Counted from the stretch's first letter, positions 17,890 to 26,336 are shown. The stretch is 43,891 nt of DNA from Candidatus Jingweiarchaeum tengchongense (GCA_025920705.1 JAPDLJ010000007.1:6731-50621), one strand, 5' to 3'. Program-made: numbers and translations. The notes: generated from the letters alone by a model not told the origin.

Positions 17890-18933
17890 ATGGTCAAGGT
17901 TCCAGATAATTTAGATGAGGTGGTAAGTGAACTTAAAAAACTTAATGTCAACACATCAATACTTTATACTAACACAACGTATGTGATCAAAAAGAAAAAG
18001 AGGAATAAAGGTTTTCTAAATCCTTACAACATAAGAAAAAAATGTTTAGAAGATCTTATAAACTTCTGTGAAAATGATGCTAAAAATTTGAAAGAACAAA
18101 AAAAGGTTGAATTCATAAAATCCGCATTGTTGAATAGAAAGCCAGTAAAGATCGATGATTACATTCAATATTTATGCAAAGAATCAAGGAATAAGATTAG
18201 AGCACTTGACCAACCATACAAAAGAAAGGAAATAAAAGAAATAGCTGAAAATGAATTAAGGATATTTTTGCTGGGAAATGAAAAACGCGCTACAGAAACT
18301 TATTCTCATCGAACTGTATTAGAAAGATTTAGACCTGGTATTTATGCGTTTAATTTTAAGGATTTTAATGAAGTAGTGTCAAAAAAGTCTGGAGTAAGTT
18401 ATGGTGATAAAGTGGCTGCAAGAGAAAATTTTCCCATACCTCACACCTACAGATTGACTTTGACCAGAGATAAGGATAAATTAAATGAAGCCGTTACTCG
18501 TTCGCAATCTTGTTTAGCCCCAAGCAATATTAAAGAGCACTGCAATGATGCTGGAACTTTGAATTTTTTGTTGAAGGTAGATAATAGAATCGTTGGATAT
18601 GAGAGGCTTTTTACTTGTGTAACAGATAGAAATGAACCTGTACTGGTGCTTGACAATTTAGAATGTCATAATAAGGATTTTATGACTCACATCGATGATG
18701 TCATAGCAATGGGATTGGCAGCGATAAATTTGATGTTCGATGCTAATTTCAAGTATTTAATTGGTGATGAAGAACGGGCTTCATTTGGATTAAGGCAAGC
18801 TTTCAGTAACTTAGATAGGAATTTTAGACTCAGAAAACTTGGAGACCCAGATGTCACAAATTATTGTTTTGATCTGACAAATGATTTCGAGAAAAAAGAA
18901 GCATATGTATTGATGGAAAATTGGATGAGATAA
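17890..18933 (+). CDS. Orphan Cys-containing protein, 347 aa
   Basis: This 347-residue protein follows paralogue B by 10 nt, so it is probably cotranscribed. Residues 1-150 are helical and basic. The second half has alternating strands (HTYRLTLTRD, NFLLKVDNRIVGYERLF, VLVLDNLEC) followed by helices, an order that vaguely recalls a GNAT-type acetyltransferase fold, but no acetyl-CoA P-loop is clear. About nine cysteines are spread along the chain, including SQSCLA and EHCNDAG, so metal binding or disulfides are possible. No secure family. It closes the orphan cluster and abuts a convergent gene with no gap. Confidence 0.7.
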   Translation: MVKVPDNLDEVVSELKKLNVNTSILYTNTTYVIKKKKRNKGFLNPYNIRKKCLEDLINFCENDAKNLKEQKKVEFIKSALLNRKPVKIDDYIQYLCKESRNKIRALDQPYKRKEIKEIAENELRIFLLGNEKRATETYSHRTVLERFRPGIYAFNFKDFNEVVSKKSGVSYGDKVAARENFPIPHTYRLTLTRDKDKLNEAVTRSQSCLAPSNIKEHCNDAGTLNFLLKVDNRIVGYERLFTCVTDRNEPVLVLDNLECHNKDFMTHIDDVIAMGLAAINLMFDANFKYLIGDEERASFGLRQAFSNLDRNFRLRKLGDPDVTNYCFDLTNDFEKKEAYVLMENWMR

Positions 18934-19302
18934 TTATGACTTAAGTTCTCTATACATCTCATCAACTATTCTTTTGTTTACATGATTGCGATGATGTCTA
19001 AAACCACCAGCAAATCTTTTTGGTATGTGAAGTAACTCATGAATAATCGTTTTTTCTTTCTCTTCCTCGCTCAATTTATCAAATCTTTCTGAGATCACTT
19101 CAATCACATAATGCGCTCTTATTCCAAGCGCTTTTTGCCATATCCTTGGCAGCGCATAGCATCTTGCAATCGTATATCTCGATTTTGATCCATAACTGCG
19201 CATAAAGATTACACGACTAGTATCTATGTGGCTCAAATCCAATTTCTGTATCATTTTGATGGCTTTTTCTTTAATATCATCTGCTGGCTGAAATTTTATC
19301 AT
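18934..19302 (-). CDS. Putative zincin-type metallopeptidase domain protein
   Basis: This 122-residue protein has an HExxH zinc motif (H88-E89-L-L-H92) followed by PKRFAGG and a His-rich FRHHRNH segment (H103, H104, H107) that can supply a third ligand. This matches small archaeal/phage-type predicted metallopeptidases. It has no signal peptide, so it acts in the cytoplasm. It is divergent from trm1. The catalytic motif is intact, but the substrate is unknown and peptidase activity is inferred from the motif only. Confidence 0.7.
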   Translation of the reverse strand: MIKFQPADDIKEKAIKMIQKLDLSHIDTSRVIFMRSYGSKSRYTIARCYALPRIWQKALGIRAHYVIEVISERFDKLSEEEKEKTIIHELLHIPKRFAGGFRHHRNHVNKRIVDEMYRELKS

Positions 19303-19381
19303 AAGGTATTTTATGCGCTAGAAGTTTAAATCTTTATTTAGAATAGAAAAGCATTTCTTTTTCTTTCTCTTTCAATTAGTT

Positions 19382-20437
19382 ATGTTGATCAGAGAAGGTG
19401 AAGCCAATATTGAAATACCAATGTATAAAAAATTATGTAAAAAAATGCCAGTTTTTTACAATCCAGCAAAGGAATTCGATCGAACGATTTCCGTAGTATT
19501 CCTCAAAGCATTCAGAAAAATTAAAAAGAAAAAGTTAAGCGTGCTTGACATACTCGCGGCAAGTGGTATAAGAGGTATTAGACTTGCTATTGAAGTAGAT
19601 GGTCTCAGAGAAGTGATTCTAAATGATATAAATCCAAATGCGTTTAAGATCATGTCAAAGAATGTTGTGAAAAATATAAGTAAATTAAAATGTCCTGTCT
19701 ATTTATATAACTTGGATGCAAATGCATTCCTCTTTTCCGAAAAAAAATTTTTTGATTATATAGATCTCGATCCATTTGGCTCACCAATTCCGTTCTTAAA
19801 TGCCTGTGTTAGATTCATCCGAAGAGGTGGAATACTTGCAGTAACAGCGACTGATACTGCTGCACTCTGTGGATCAAAAAAGGAAGCTTGTTTGAGAAAG
19901 TACGATGCAAATGTAAAGAAATGGGAATGCTATCCTGAAGTTGGAATAAGAGTTCTAGCAAAGGCCGTCATAAAAGAGGGCGCTAAATTTGAAATCGCAC
20001 TTAAACCTGTCTTCTGTCATGCAACCCAACATTATTATCGGATTTATTTCCAACAAGATATCGGAGCAAATCGAGTTGATGAATTAATCAAAAAAATTGG
20101 TTTTTATGATCAAATGGGGCCGTTATGGTTGGGTGAATTGTTTGATGAAAAGTTTGTAGAAAGAATGTATGAAGAAGCATTGAGTATCAATGAAGAAAGG
20201 TTGGTCAAATTTTTTAGTACGATAAAAGAAGAAGCAAAGATTAAATTTCCTTTCTATTTAAAAACATCAAGTTTTGGATTTGAAAAAGAACCAAGTATAA
20301 AGAAACTCATCACCAAATTGAAGGAGTATGGATTCACAGCATCGAGAACTCATTTTGATCCGAAAGGGATTAAGGTAAACACAAATCTAGCAGAAATAAA
20401 AAAATTAATGACAAGGTTAAATAATAAAAAAATTTAA
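19382..20437 (+). CDS. trm1: tRNA (guanine26-N2)-dimethyltransferase Trm1
   Basis: This 351-residue protein matches Trm1 along its length. It opens with IREGEANIEIP, has FYNPAKEFDR, a SAM-binding LDILAASGIRGIR motif, the acidic loop NDINPNAF, the catalytic-region motif DLDPFGSP, and TATDTAALCGS. These enzymes make N2,N2-dimethylguanosine at tRNA position 26. Length is near the archaeal norm. It is transcribed alone and its stop overlaps the convergent TFB gene by 4 nt (shared TTAA). Confidence 0.95.
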   Translation: MLIREGEANIEIPMYKKLCKKMPVFYNPAKEFDRTISVVFLKAFRKIKKKKLSVLDILAASGIRGIRLAIEVDGLREVILNDINPNAFKIMSKNVVKNISKLKCPVYLYNLDANAFLFSEKKFFDYIDLDPFGSPIPFLNACVRFIRRGGILAVTATDTAALCGSKKEACLRKYDANVKKWECYPEVGIRVLAKAVIKEGAKFEIALKPVFCHATQHYYRIYFQQDIGANRVDELIKKIGFYDQMGPLWLGELFDEKFVERMYEEALSINEERLVKFFSTIKEEAKIKFPFYLKTSSFGFEKEPSIKKLITKLKEYGFTASRTHFDPKGIKVNTNLAEIKKLMTRLNNKKI

Positions 20438-21387
20438 CTTGCTTCACTCACTTTTAATTTTTTTATGTCAGAATCAAGTGAGAGTTTGTCTAAAAGTTCT
20501 TTGTATCTGTTTCTTATCGTGACCTCAGTAACTCCAGCCACTTCCGCTACTTCCCTCTGTGTTCTTTTCTCTCCAGTGAGCAAGCTTGCAACATACAAAC
20601 TTGCAGCTGCTATGCCCATCGGTCCCTTACCAGATGTTATCTCTTTTTGACTTGCCTTGTTTAGTATCTCGATTGATTTCGATACTGTTTGTGGTGATAA
20701 TTTTAGCTCACTTGCGAATCTGTTGATGTAATCGGTTGGCGATGTTGGCAAGATTCGAATTCCGAGTTCCCTGCAAATGAATCGATATGTCTTGCCGATC
20801 TCTTTCTTATCAAGTGGGAATGCGTTTGATATTTCATCTAGCGTTCTTGGAAATCCTTGTCTTCTGCATGCTGCATATAGTGCACCTGCAACTACACTTT
20901 CCATACTTCTTCCCCTTACGAGGCCTTTTTCGGCTGCCATTCTATATATCCTTGCTGATTCTTCCTCGACGCTCTTTGGAATTGATAGATAACTGGAAAC
21001 TCTTCTTAGTTCTGCTAATGCAAACTTAAGATTCCTTTCAATCGCTGTACTAATTCTTGTCTGCCACTTCTTCAATCGATAGAATCTTCTTCTCTCACCT
21101 GAAGAAAGCTTGTATAAATCTCCTGCTTTTCCAATCTTTGTACTCAGGCCTTTGTCATGTCTCGTGTACGTTAGTGGTGAACCTACTCTCCTCCTTGCCT
21201 CAACCTGCTCGTAGTCAAATTCTCTCCATTCTTGTGTGAAGTCAATCAGTCCGGAGTCAATAACAAAACCACAGTTTTGACACATTATTTCTCCTCTATT
21301 TCGATCCCAGAAAAGGTTTGTAGAACCACATTCTGGACATTTCTTTTTACCCTTTGTTTTTGCCGTCTTATCACTCTTTTTTGCCAA
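20434..21387 (-). CDS. tfb: Transcription initiation factor IIB (TFB)
   Basis: This 317-residue TFB has an N-terminal zinc ribbon (C17, C20, C36, C39), a B-finger/linker region with the R-rich ARRRVGSPLTY segment, and two cyclin-like repeats, the second ending in a helix-turn-helix (EVAGVTEVTIRNRYKEL) that reads the BRE. I prefer the TTG at 21387, four As after GGTGAT, over the in-frame TTG/GTG codons just upstream, because the same GGTGATAAAA spacing is used elsewhere in the window. It recruits RNA polymerase after TBP binds the TATA box. Confidence 0.95.
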   Translation of the reverse strand: MAKKSDKTAKTKGKKKCPECGSTNLFWDRNRGEIMCQNCGFVIDSGLIDFTQEWREFDYEQVEARRRVGSPLTYTRHDKGLSTKIGKAGDLYKLSSGERRRFYRLKKWQTRISTAIERNLKFALAELRRVSSYLSIPKSVEEESARIYRMAAEKGLVRGRSMESVVAGALYAACRRQGFPRTLDEISNAFPLDKKEIGKTYRFICRELGIRILPTSPTDYINRFASELKLSPQTVSKSIEILNKASQKEITSGKGPMGIAAASLYVASLLTGEKRTQREVAEVAGVTEVTIRNRYKELLDKLSLDSDIKKLKVSEAS

Positions 21388-21625
21388 TTTTATCACCAAG
21401 CATAAGATTTTTAAAAGTAATCCTTTTCCAAAATCCCCCCAAACCTTAAAAGGTTAGAAAAGAACTAATATTTAAATGTTTCTATTTATGATTTTGTTAA
21501 CCCATGCAAAATGATTTTTACCATTTTACAAGAAGACGTTAAAGAAAGAGATCTTAGTTCTGAGAGATAAATGCAGAGTGTAAAACTTATATATTAACTA
21601 TTTTATCCTATAACTGGGTGGTTTT
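21388..21625. promoter_or_regulatory. tfb-mscL intergenic region with 14-bp palindrome
   Basis: This 238-bp gap holds the divergent control regions of tfb and mscL. A perfect palindrome, AACCTTAAAAGGTT (21442-21455), lies next to a run of six C (21435-21440), upstream of the tfb TATA-like TTTTAAAAAT. A TATA-like ACTTATATATTA (about 21585-21596) serves mscL. I see no convincing coding frame of useful length here. The palindrome is seen directly; a regulator binding it is inference. Confidence 0.35.
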
Positions 21626-21931
21626 ATGAGTATAATAAAAGAATTTATGGACTTTTTAAAGGAGTACAATGTTGTTGCCCTAGCCATCGCTTTTATAATG
21701 GGTGCTGCCTGTACATCGCTAGTAAAATCCCTTGTGGATAATATCATTATGCCAGTAATAACTCCTTTTATCCCTGGTGGTGCATGGAAAACAGCAACAC
21801 TAAATCTGGGTCCAATAGTGATCGGGTGGGGTGCATTCGTGGGAGAATTGATAAATTTCGTGATCATTGCACTAGTTGTGTTCATAATTGCAAAGAGAAT
21901 AATGAAGGAAGAAAAAGTCACAAAAAAATAA
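21626..21931 (+). CDS. mscL: Large-conductance mechanosensitive channel MscL
   Basis: This 101-residue protein has the MscL layout: an N-terminal amphipathic helix (IIKEFMDFLKEYN), a first pore helix (VVALAIAFIMGAACTSLVKSL), the VDNIIMPVI turn, a short periplasmic-side loop, a second helix (FVIIALVVFIIAK) and a basic tail. It would open under membrane tension to release solutes during hypo-osmotic shock. The chain is somewhat shorter than the bacterial norm, mostly in the C-terminal bundle. GGGTGG precedes the ATG. The family fit is good. Confidence 0.88.
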   Translation: MSIIKEFMDFLKEYNVVALAIAFIMGAACTSLVKSLVDNIIMPVITPFIPGGAWKTATLNLGPIVIGWGAFVGELINFVIIALVVFIIAKRIMKEEKVTKK

Positions 21932-21934
21932 ACA

Positions 21935-23191
21935 TCAAATTTCTATTGATTCTTTATTATTTGGTATATGTACCTCACGATCTTTTAATTTTGCATTAAG
22001 TGCCTCCGCTGCTTGTTTTTCCCCATGTACAAGTATCACCTTCTTTGGATTTATTGTGTTAATGATTTCCAAGAGTCCTTTCTGGTCTGCATGTGAACTT
22101 AGCTCAACTCTTTCTATCTTTGCCTTTACTTCCTTTTCTCCTTTTTCTGTAATCACACTTCTATTTTGTATTGCCATGCCAAGTGGAGTATCTGGGGCGA
22201 CATAACCCGCCGGAACAATAATTGCGCAGTCTTCTCTTGGTGCATATGTCTTAAGTAAGGATTCGCTTGGACCACCATTACAAAATCCAGAACTTGCAAT
22301 TACGATCGCCGGTTCCTTAATTTTTTGATTAAATTTTATATTATTCAAACTTAAATCTGTGTGCCATAAGGATTTCTTGTAAACTTGGAGAATTTCAAAA
22401 CCTGATCTTGATAAATAATAAGCATCGCATTTCATTGTTTTTGCTATTTCATCCACTATTTTCATCAACTGTTGTGATTTTTCAAGTGAGAAAACTGGAA
22501 TAAAGACAACTCCTTTACCATTCACACTCGTCCACCCAGCATATTTCATTATCCTTGATTTAAGCTCTGAAATTGTCTCAGTATAAGATTTCCTCACTTT
22601 ATCCCCATATGTACTTTCAATTATGAGCACATCTGGATTTTTCTCGATTTTCCAAAGTTCAGCACCAGGATAGAAGATTGTTTTTTCATTGTTAATATCG
22701 CTAGTGAAAATGATCTTTTTGCCATTAGCATCGATGTAATACATAGCTGAACCGAGTGTATGACCTGAATAATATGGGATAAGTTGTACATCTTTTTTCT
22801 CAAATGGTTTATTGTGCCAGGCCATATTCCAGTGCTTGTGCGTGTCAATAATATCTTCTAGTGTGAATGCTGGGTCCCAACCTTCCTCTTTATCTATTTT
22901 TAAACCAACATTTAACATGATGTATGTAAGGTCCCTTGTTGGAGGAGTACCAAAAACAACATCTTCCTCTTTTTTTCTGACATAAAATGGTAAATTTCCG
23001 ATGTGATCAATGTGTGGATGTGAAACAACAACAGCATCAAAATAAACAGGAAAATGGCAAGGTTCTTTTTTCCTGAGTGGCATACCATAATCAAGCGCTA
23101 TCTTGGTCTCGTTTACTTTTAGTTCCAAGCATAGATTTCCAACTTCTCGTCCACCACCATGGATTTTGATTGTCGTTACCAATTCTACCAT
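21935..23191 (-). CDS. Beta-CASP MBL ribonuclease (aCPSF2/aRNase J group)
   Basis: This 418-residue protein has the HxHxDH motif (SHPHIDH, H58-H63) and further metal residues in SGHTLGS and SDIN. A beta-CASP domain follows, including IIESTYGD, VFIPVFSLEKSQ and SGFCNGGPS, and near the C terminus ELSSHADQKGLL and LVHGEK. It lacks N-terminal KH domains, separating it from aCPSF1. Such enzymes cut or trim RNA in 3'-end processing and decay. Which of aCPSF2 or aRNase J it is cannot be fixed by eye. It lies 36 nt downstream of rps8e on the same strand. Confidence 0.88.
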   Translation of the reverse strand: MVELVTTIKIHGGGREVGNLCLELKVNETKIALDYGMPLRKKEPCHFPVYFDAVVVSHPHIDHIGNLPFYVRKKEEDVVFGTPPTRDLTYIMLNVGLKIDKEEGWDPAFTLEDIIDTHKHWNMAWHNKPFEKKDVQLIPYYSGHTLGSAMYYIDANGKKIIFTSDINNEKTIFYPGAELWKIEKNPDVLIIESTYGDKVRKSYTETISELKSRIMKYAGWTSVNGKGVVFIPVFSLEKSQQLMKIVDEIAKTMKCDAYYLSRSGFEILQVYKKSLWHTDLSLNNIKFNQKIKEPAIVIASSGFCNGGPSESLLKTYAPREDCAIIVPAGYVAPDTPLGMAIQNRSVITEKGEKEVKAKIERVELSSHADQKGLLEIINTINPKKVILVHGEKQAAEALNAKLKDREVHIPNNKESIEI

Positions 23192-23227
23192 CCAAAGATT
23201 TTAATTTAAAATAAATTAGAATTAAAA

Positions 23228-23623
23228 TTATTTCGTTTCTTCTTTTATTAATATTGCATTTACGATTCCTTCTCTGCTTGGTCTATTGGTTATTCTCGCC
23301 TTACCTGCTTCTGTCTCTATGATCGTACCTTTCGTGAGAATGTTCATTCTTGCAAAATGCCTATTCGCTGGATTCTGGACTACTTTTTTTATTTCAACGA
23401 CTTTCATCTGCTTAGAAAATGGATCAAACACATTTGCTTTGTTCAATGAAATTGCTTTTACTTTTATCTTTCCACCATACCCTTTCTCTCTTTTCATTTT
23501 TCTTTCCATTATCTTCGTCAATGTTGGTAAATTACCAAGTTCCCTCTTTCTTTTACATCTTAATTTTTTATATTTTCCACCAGTTAGTTTTTTTCCTTGC
23601 TCACTTATTCTCCATATAGCCAT
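23228..23623 (-). CDS. rps8e: Ribosomal protein S8e
   Basis: This 131-residue protein starts with the S8e pattern (TGGKYKKLRCKRKRELGNLPTLTKI) and continues with the G.KIKVKAI..NKANVFDP beta-barrel core and a C-terminal GTIIETEAGKARITNRPSREGIVNA tail, all typical of archaeal S8e. It is part of the small ribosomal subunit. The length is right for archaea. It diverges from the LSm gene. Confidence 0.95.
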   Translation of the reverse strand: MAIWRISEQGKKLTGGKYKKLRCKRKRELGNLPTLTKIMERKMKREKGYGGKIKVKAISLNKANVFDPFSKQMKVVEIKKVVQNPANRHFARMNILTKGTIIETEAGKARITNRPSREGIVNAILIKEETK

Positions 23624-23736
23624 GCCTACAGAACAAACATTTCAAAATAAAAAGTTTTTCCCCGACAAAAACGATAACTTTTTAATATAGAAAAAATTGA
23701 ATGTAAAGCATATATGTGGTATTTGGAGGTGTTTAA

Positions 23737-23967
23737 ATGCCAGAGATGCAAAGACCACTTGACACATTAAATTCCGCAAAAGGAAAGAGAGTAATTGTAG
23801 AAACAAAAAATGGTAAGCAATATGTTGGTAAATTAATTGCGTTTGACATACATATAAATATAGTACTTGATGATACGGAAGAAGTGGAAGACAATGAAGT
23901 CAAAAGAAAGTTGGGTAAGGTCTTTTTACGTGGAGACACAATCATATTAATATCTCCTTCTGAATAG
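23737..23967 (+). CDS. LSm/SmAP RNA-binding protein
   Basis: This 76-residue Sm-fold protein has the Sm1 motif (VIVETKNGKQYVGKLIAFDIHINIVLDD) and Sm2 motif (VFLRGDTIILISP). SmAPs form heptameric rings that bind U-rich RNA. A strong GGAGGTG site precedes the ATG, with a TATA-like TTTTAATATA about 60 nt upstream. It is followed 14 nt later by rpl37e, the classic archaeal LSm-L37e operon. Confidence 0.95.
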   Translation: MPEMQRPLDTLNSAKGKRVIVETKNGKQYVGKLIAFDIHINIVLDDTEEVEDNEVKRKLGKVFLRGDTIILISPSE

Positions 23968-23981
23968 ATGCGTGACTAAAA

Positions 23982-24149
23982 ATGGTGAAAAGGGGAGGAA
24001 CTGCATCAAAGGGAAAGAAATCAAAGAAGAAGATACATATCAGATGCAGAAGATGTGGAAGACACAGTTACAACATAAGAAAAAAATATTGTTCACATTG
24101 TGGTTATGGAAGATACACCAAACTCAGGAGCTACAAATGGATAAAGTAG
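23982..24149 (+). CDS. rpl37e: Ribosomal protein L37e
   Basis: This 55-residue protein begins MVKRGGTASKGKKSKK and holds a zinc ribbon with C22, C25, C37 and C40, then a basic tail ending SYKWIK. These are the standard features of L37e in archaea and eukaryotes. It is cotranscribed with LSm. Its stop codon is immediately followed by the stop of a convergent minus-strand gene, with no spacer. Confidence 0.93.
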   Translation: MVKRGGTASKGKKSKKKIHIRCRRCGRHSYNIRKKYCSHCGYGRYTKLRSYKWIK

Positions 24150-24341
24150 CTACTTCTTCTCTAATTTTCTCTTCATAAATTTTATGAAATCATTACTAAC
24201 ATCTTTGTCTCCAACAATTTTGCATGAAACTGTTTTCTCTGGTCTTCTTGCACTTACAAATCCATTTGGAGTCTTCTTGAACCAATTGCCATTAATTTCA
24301 TAGTATGTTTCTCCGTCCTCACCCACATATTCTTTTATCAT
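24150..24341 (-). CDS. Small hypothetical protein, 63 aa
   Basis: This 63-residue protein consists of a short beta-rich N terminus with aromatic residues (DGETYYEINGNWFKK) and a basic C-terminal helix (SNDFIKFMKRKLEKK). No known motif is seen. Codon usage and a plausible amphipathic terminal helix support a real gene, as does its exact abutment with rpl37e. An AT-rich promoter-like region lies upstream. No function proposed. Confidence 0.55.
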   Translation of the reverse strand: MIKEYVGEDGETYYEINGNWFKKTPNGFVSARRPEKTVSCKIVGDKDVSNDFIKFMKRKLEKK

Positions 24342-24473
24342 TTTTAAATTAACATATTAAAACATTTTAAACTTTACCATTCGGCCAAAATTTTTATGGT
24401 GAGATAATAATTTAAATGTGTGGAGTTTCAAATAACTTAATATTTATATTTTCATACTAAATATTAATTAAAT

Positions 24474-24548
24474 GGGCCCATAGCTCAGTCTGGCTAGAGC
24501 GACTGGCTCTTAACCAGTAGGTCGAGGGTTCGAATCCCCCTGGGCCCA
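24474..24548 (+). tRNA. tRNA-Lys (anticodon CUU)
   Basis: A full cloverleaf can be folded: the 7-bp acceptor GGGCCCA/TGGGCCC, a GCTC/GAGC D-arm, anticodon stem ACTGG/CCAGT with loop CTCTTAA giving anticodon CTT (Lys, AAG), and T-loop TTCGAAT. The T-stem GAGGG/CCCCC has an A-C mismatch at the second pair. The 3' CCA is not encoded. A TATA-like stretch (24437-24451) lies upstream and a T-rich run follows. Confidence 0.95.
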
Positions 24549-24560
24549 TTTTTATTTTCT
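24549..24560 (+). terminator. T-rich terminator candidate after tRNA-Lys
   Basis: The sequence directly after the tRNA is TTTTTATTTTCT. Archaeal RNA polymerase terminates on such U-rich runs. There is no hairpin; the role is inferred from position. Confidence 0.4.
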
Positions 24561-24619
24561 CAGTAATTAAATTTACTACTATATAATGGTAATATTTATA
24601 AATAGCGATTCTGTAATAG

Positions 24620-25117
24620 ATGATTATGAAGAAGCTAAAAAATGGCTTAAAAATCATTTATGATGAGATAAAGAATAATAAGGAAGTTATAGCTTCTTTT
24701 GCCACGATAGGCATTGCATATACGATATTGGAACAGAATAATTTGTTTCCAGCAACTGATCCTTACTTGGTGGATAAAATGCTGCATGCACTTTTCGGTA
24801 GTGCAACATCAAGAGTCACGGATAGAGCATACACACTCTATAAGAAATTTAGAAAACAACCAGTAGATCCAATAAAACAGATGCATTATTCGATGTTGGT
24901 AGGGAATCTAGCTGGCATAGCACAGGAACTATCTGAAGAATTTGGAGTATTTAATCCAAGACATCCGGCAGATTTTTGGGACTATGCAGCCACAGGTCTT
25001 GGTGCAGTAGCAAGACAAATAGTAGACAAAGCCCCAACTTTGGAAGAGAAGTTAATGGGATTTGGAAATAAGGTTAAGAGAAGCCTAACTGGGCTGGTAG
25101 ATAAAGTACAATCTTGA
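24620..25117 (+). CDS. VanZ-like small membrane protein (tentative)
   Basis: This 165-residue protein has a weakly hydrophobic first helix (VIASFATIGIAYTIL) and then a DKMLHALFG motif, a second helix region (VGNLAGIAQELSEEFGVF) and DFWDYAATGLGAV. The order D(K).LH...G / E / D..A..lG recalls VanZ-like membrane proteins, but the helices here are less hydrophobic. It could also be a soluble relative. A TATA-like AATATTTATAAATAG about 26 nt upstream suggests a leaderless transcript; ATG at 24626 is an alternative start. Confidence 0.55.
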   Translation: MIMKKLKNGLKIIYDEIKNNKEVIASFATIGIAYTILEQNNLFPATDPYLVDKMLHALFGSATSRVTDRAYTLYKKFRKQPVDPIKQMHYSMLVGNLAGIAQELSEEFGVFNPRHPADFWDYAATGLGAVARQIVDKAPTLEEKLMGFGNKVKRSLTGLVDKVQS

Positions 25118-25193
25118 TTCAATGATTCTCCAAAAGATTTTTATATCACAAAACTTTTATTCCTTTGTTTGTAATTATTTTAAGTGGGGAAAA

Positions 25194-25523
25194 ATGGTAA
25201 GAAAGGAAGAATTAATTGATGAACTTAAGAAAAATGAAGCTAGGATTTGGAAAAGACTAGCTAAAGAATTGGAAAAGCCAAGAAGAAGTAGGAGAGAGGT
25301 CAATATCTCAAAAATCGAAAGATATACAAAAGAAGGAGAAGTTATCGTCGTGCCTGGAAAGGTGCTTGGAAGCGGCACGCTCAGGCATAAAGTGACAATC
25401 GCTGCATTTTCATTTTCTAAAGAAGCATCTGAAAAAATAAAGAATGCTGGTGGAAAAATTATTGATTTAAAACAACTGATAAAGGAAAATCCAAAAGGTA
25501 CTGGGGTGAGAATAATTGGCTGA
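25194..25523 (+). CDS. rpl18e: Ribosomal protein L18e
   Basis: This 109-residue L18e protein shows [31 protein letters not shown] and a C-terminal [20 protein letters not shown] region, as in the L15-related L18e family. The ATG at 25194 follows GTGGGG; an in-frame upstream start would add unrelated sequence. It heads the conserved archaeal cluster L18e-L13-S9-RpoN, with a TATA-like TTTTTATATCA at about 25138-25148. Confidence 0.95.
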   Translation: MVRKEELIDELKKNEARIWKRLAKELEKPRRSRREVNISKIERYTKEGEVIVVPGKVLGSGTLRHKVTIAAFSFSKEASEKIKNAGGKIIDLKQLIKENPKGTGVRIIG

Positions 25524-25941
25524 TGTTTTCATCGATGCTACAAACTTAATTTTGGGTAGGATGGCAAGCATCGTTGCGAAGAAAGTACTGAACGGGGATA
25601 CGGTTTTTATACTAAACGCAGAAAAGGCAGTTATTACTGGTAATAAAAGAAGTATTTTGGACACATACATAAGAAAAAGAAGCATTGGTGGTCCGCTATG
25701 GGGACCATTTTTTCCAAAAAGACCTGATGGGATCGTAAGAAGGACAATCAGAGGAATGTTGCCATATAAAAAAGATAAAGGTAGAAAAGCATTTAGGAGA
25801 GTGAAGGTATATATTGGTATACCGGAAGAGTTCAAGGGAAAAAAACTTGAGACTTTAAATGAAGCAAATGTATCAAAGTTAAAATATCAGAAATACATCA
25901 CAATTGAAGAGTTAAGTAAAGAAATTGGTGGGATCAAATGA
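25516..25941 (+). CDS. rpl13: Ribosomal protein L13
   Basis: This 141-residue L13 contains [30 protein letters not shown] and a [24 protein letters not shown] motif that is diagnostic. It begins with TTG, overlaps the end of rpl18e by 8 nt and is served by GGTGAG, so it is translationally coupled to it. It is a large-subunit protein. Confidence 0.96.
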   Translation: MADVFIDATNLILGRMASIVAKKVLNGDTVFILNAEKAVITGNKRSILDTYIRKRSIGGPLWGPFFPKRPDGIVRRTIRGMLPYKKDKGRKAFRRVKVYIGIPEEFKGKKLETLNEANVSKLKYQKYITIEELSKEIGGIK

Positions 25942-26336
25942 AAAATATCGTCACGATCGGTAAAAGAAAGACGAGTATTGCGAAGGCCGTCATAAGGGAA
26001 GGTAAGGGTGTTGTAAGAATAAATTCAATAAGATTAGATGTTTATTCGCCAGAACTGGCAAAACAAAAAATAATGGAGCCATTGATTTTAGCTGGTGATA
26101 TTGCAAAAAATTATAACATCGATGTTTCTGTATCTGGTGGCGGTTTCATGAGCCAAGCAGAGGCCGCAAGAATGGCAATTGCAAGAGCTCTTGTGGAGAT
26201 AACAAAAGATGCTAAGTTGAAGAAAAAATTTTTAGATTATGATCGTCATCTATTAGTTGCAGATGTAAGAAGGACAGAACCTCAAAAGCCGTATAGGAGC
26301 GCTGCAAGAGCACAAAGACAAACTTCAAAGAGATAG
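25938..26336 (+). CDS. rps9: Ribosomal protein S9
   Basis: This 132-residue S9 has the [19 protein letters not shown] start, the [22 protein letters not shown] core, and a basic C-terminal tail ending QTSKR that reaches the P site in the ribosome. It overlaps rpl13 by four bases (ATGA) and ends exactly one base before the rpoN frame opens. Confidence 0.96.
   Translation: MKNIVTIGKRKTSIAKAVIREGKGVVRINSIRLDVYSPELAKQKIMEPLILAGDIAKNYNIDVSVSGGGFMSQAEAARMAIARALVEITKDAKLKKKFLDYDRHLLVADVRRTEPQKPYRSAARAQRQTSKR

Noticed and set aside
10434-18933. Provirus or integrated element covering the orphan block
   Set aside because: No integrase, terminase, capsid-like or direct-repeat attachment sites were seen, and base composition looks like the surroundings.
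21503-21565. Possible C/D-box small RNA upstream of mscL
   Set aside because: A weak C-box-like ATGATTT and a CTGA D-box-like site are present, but there are no C' and D' boxes or a closing stem.
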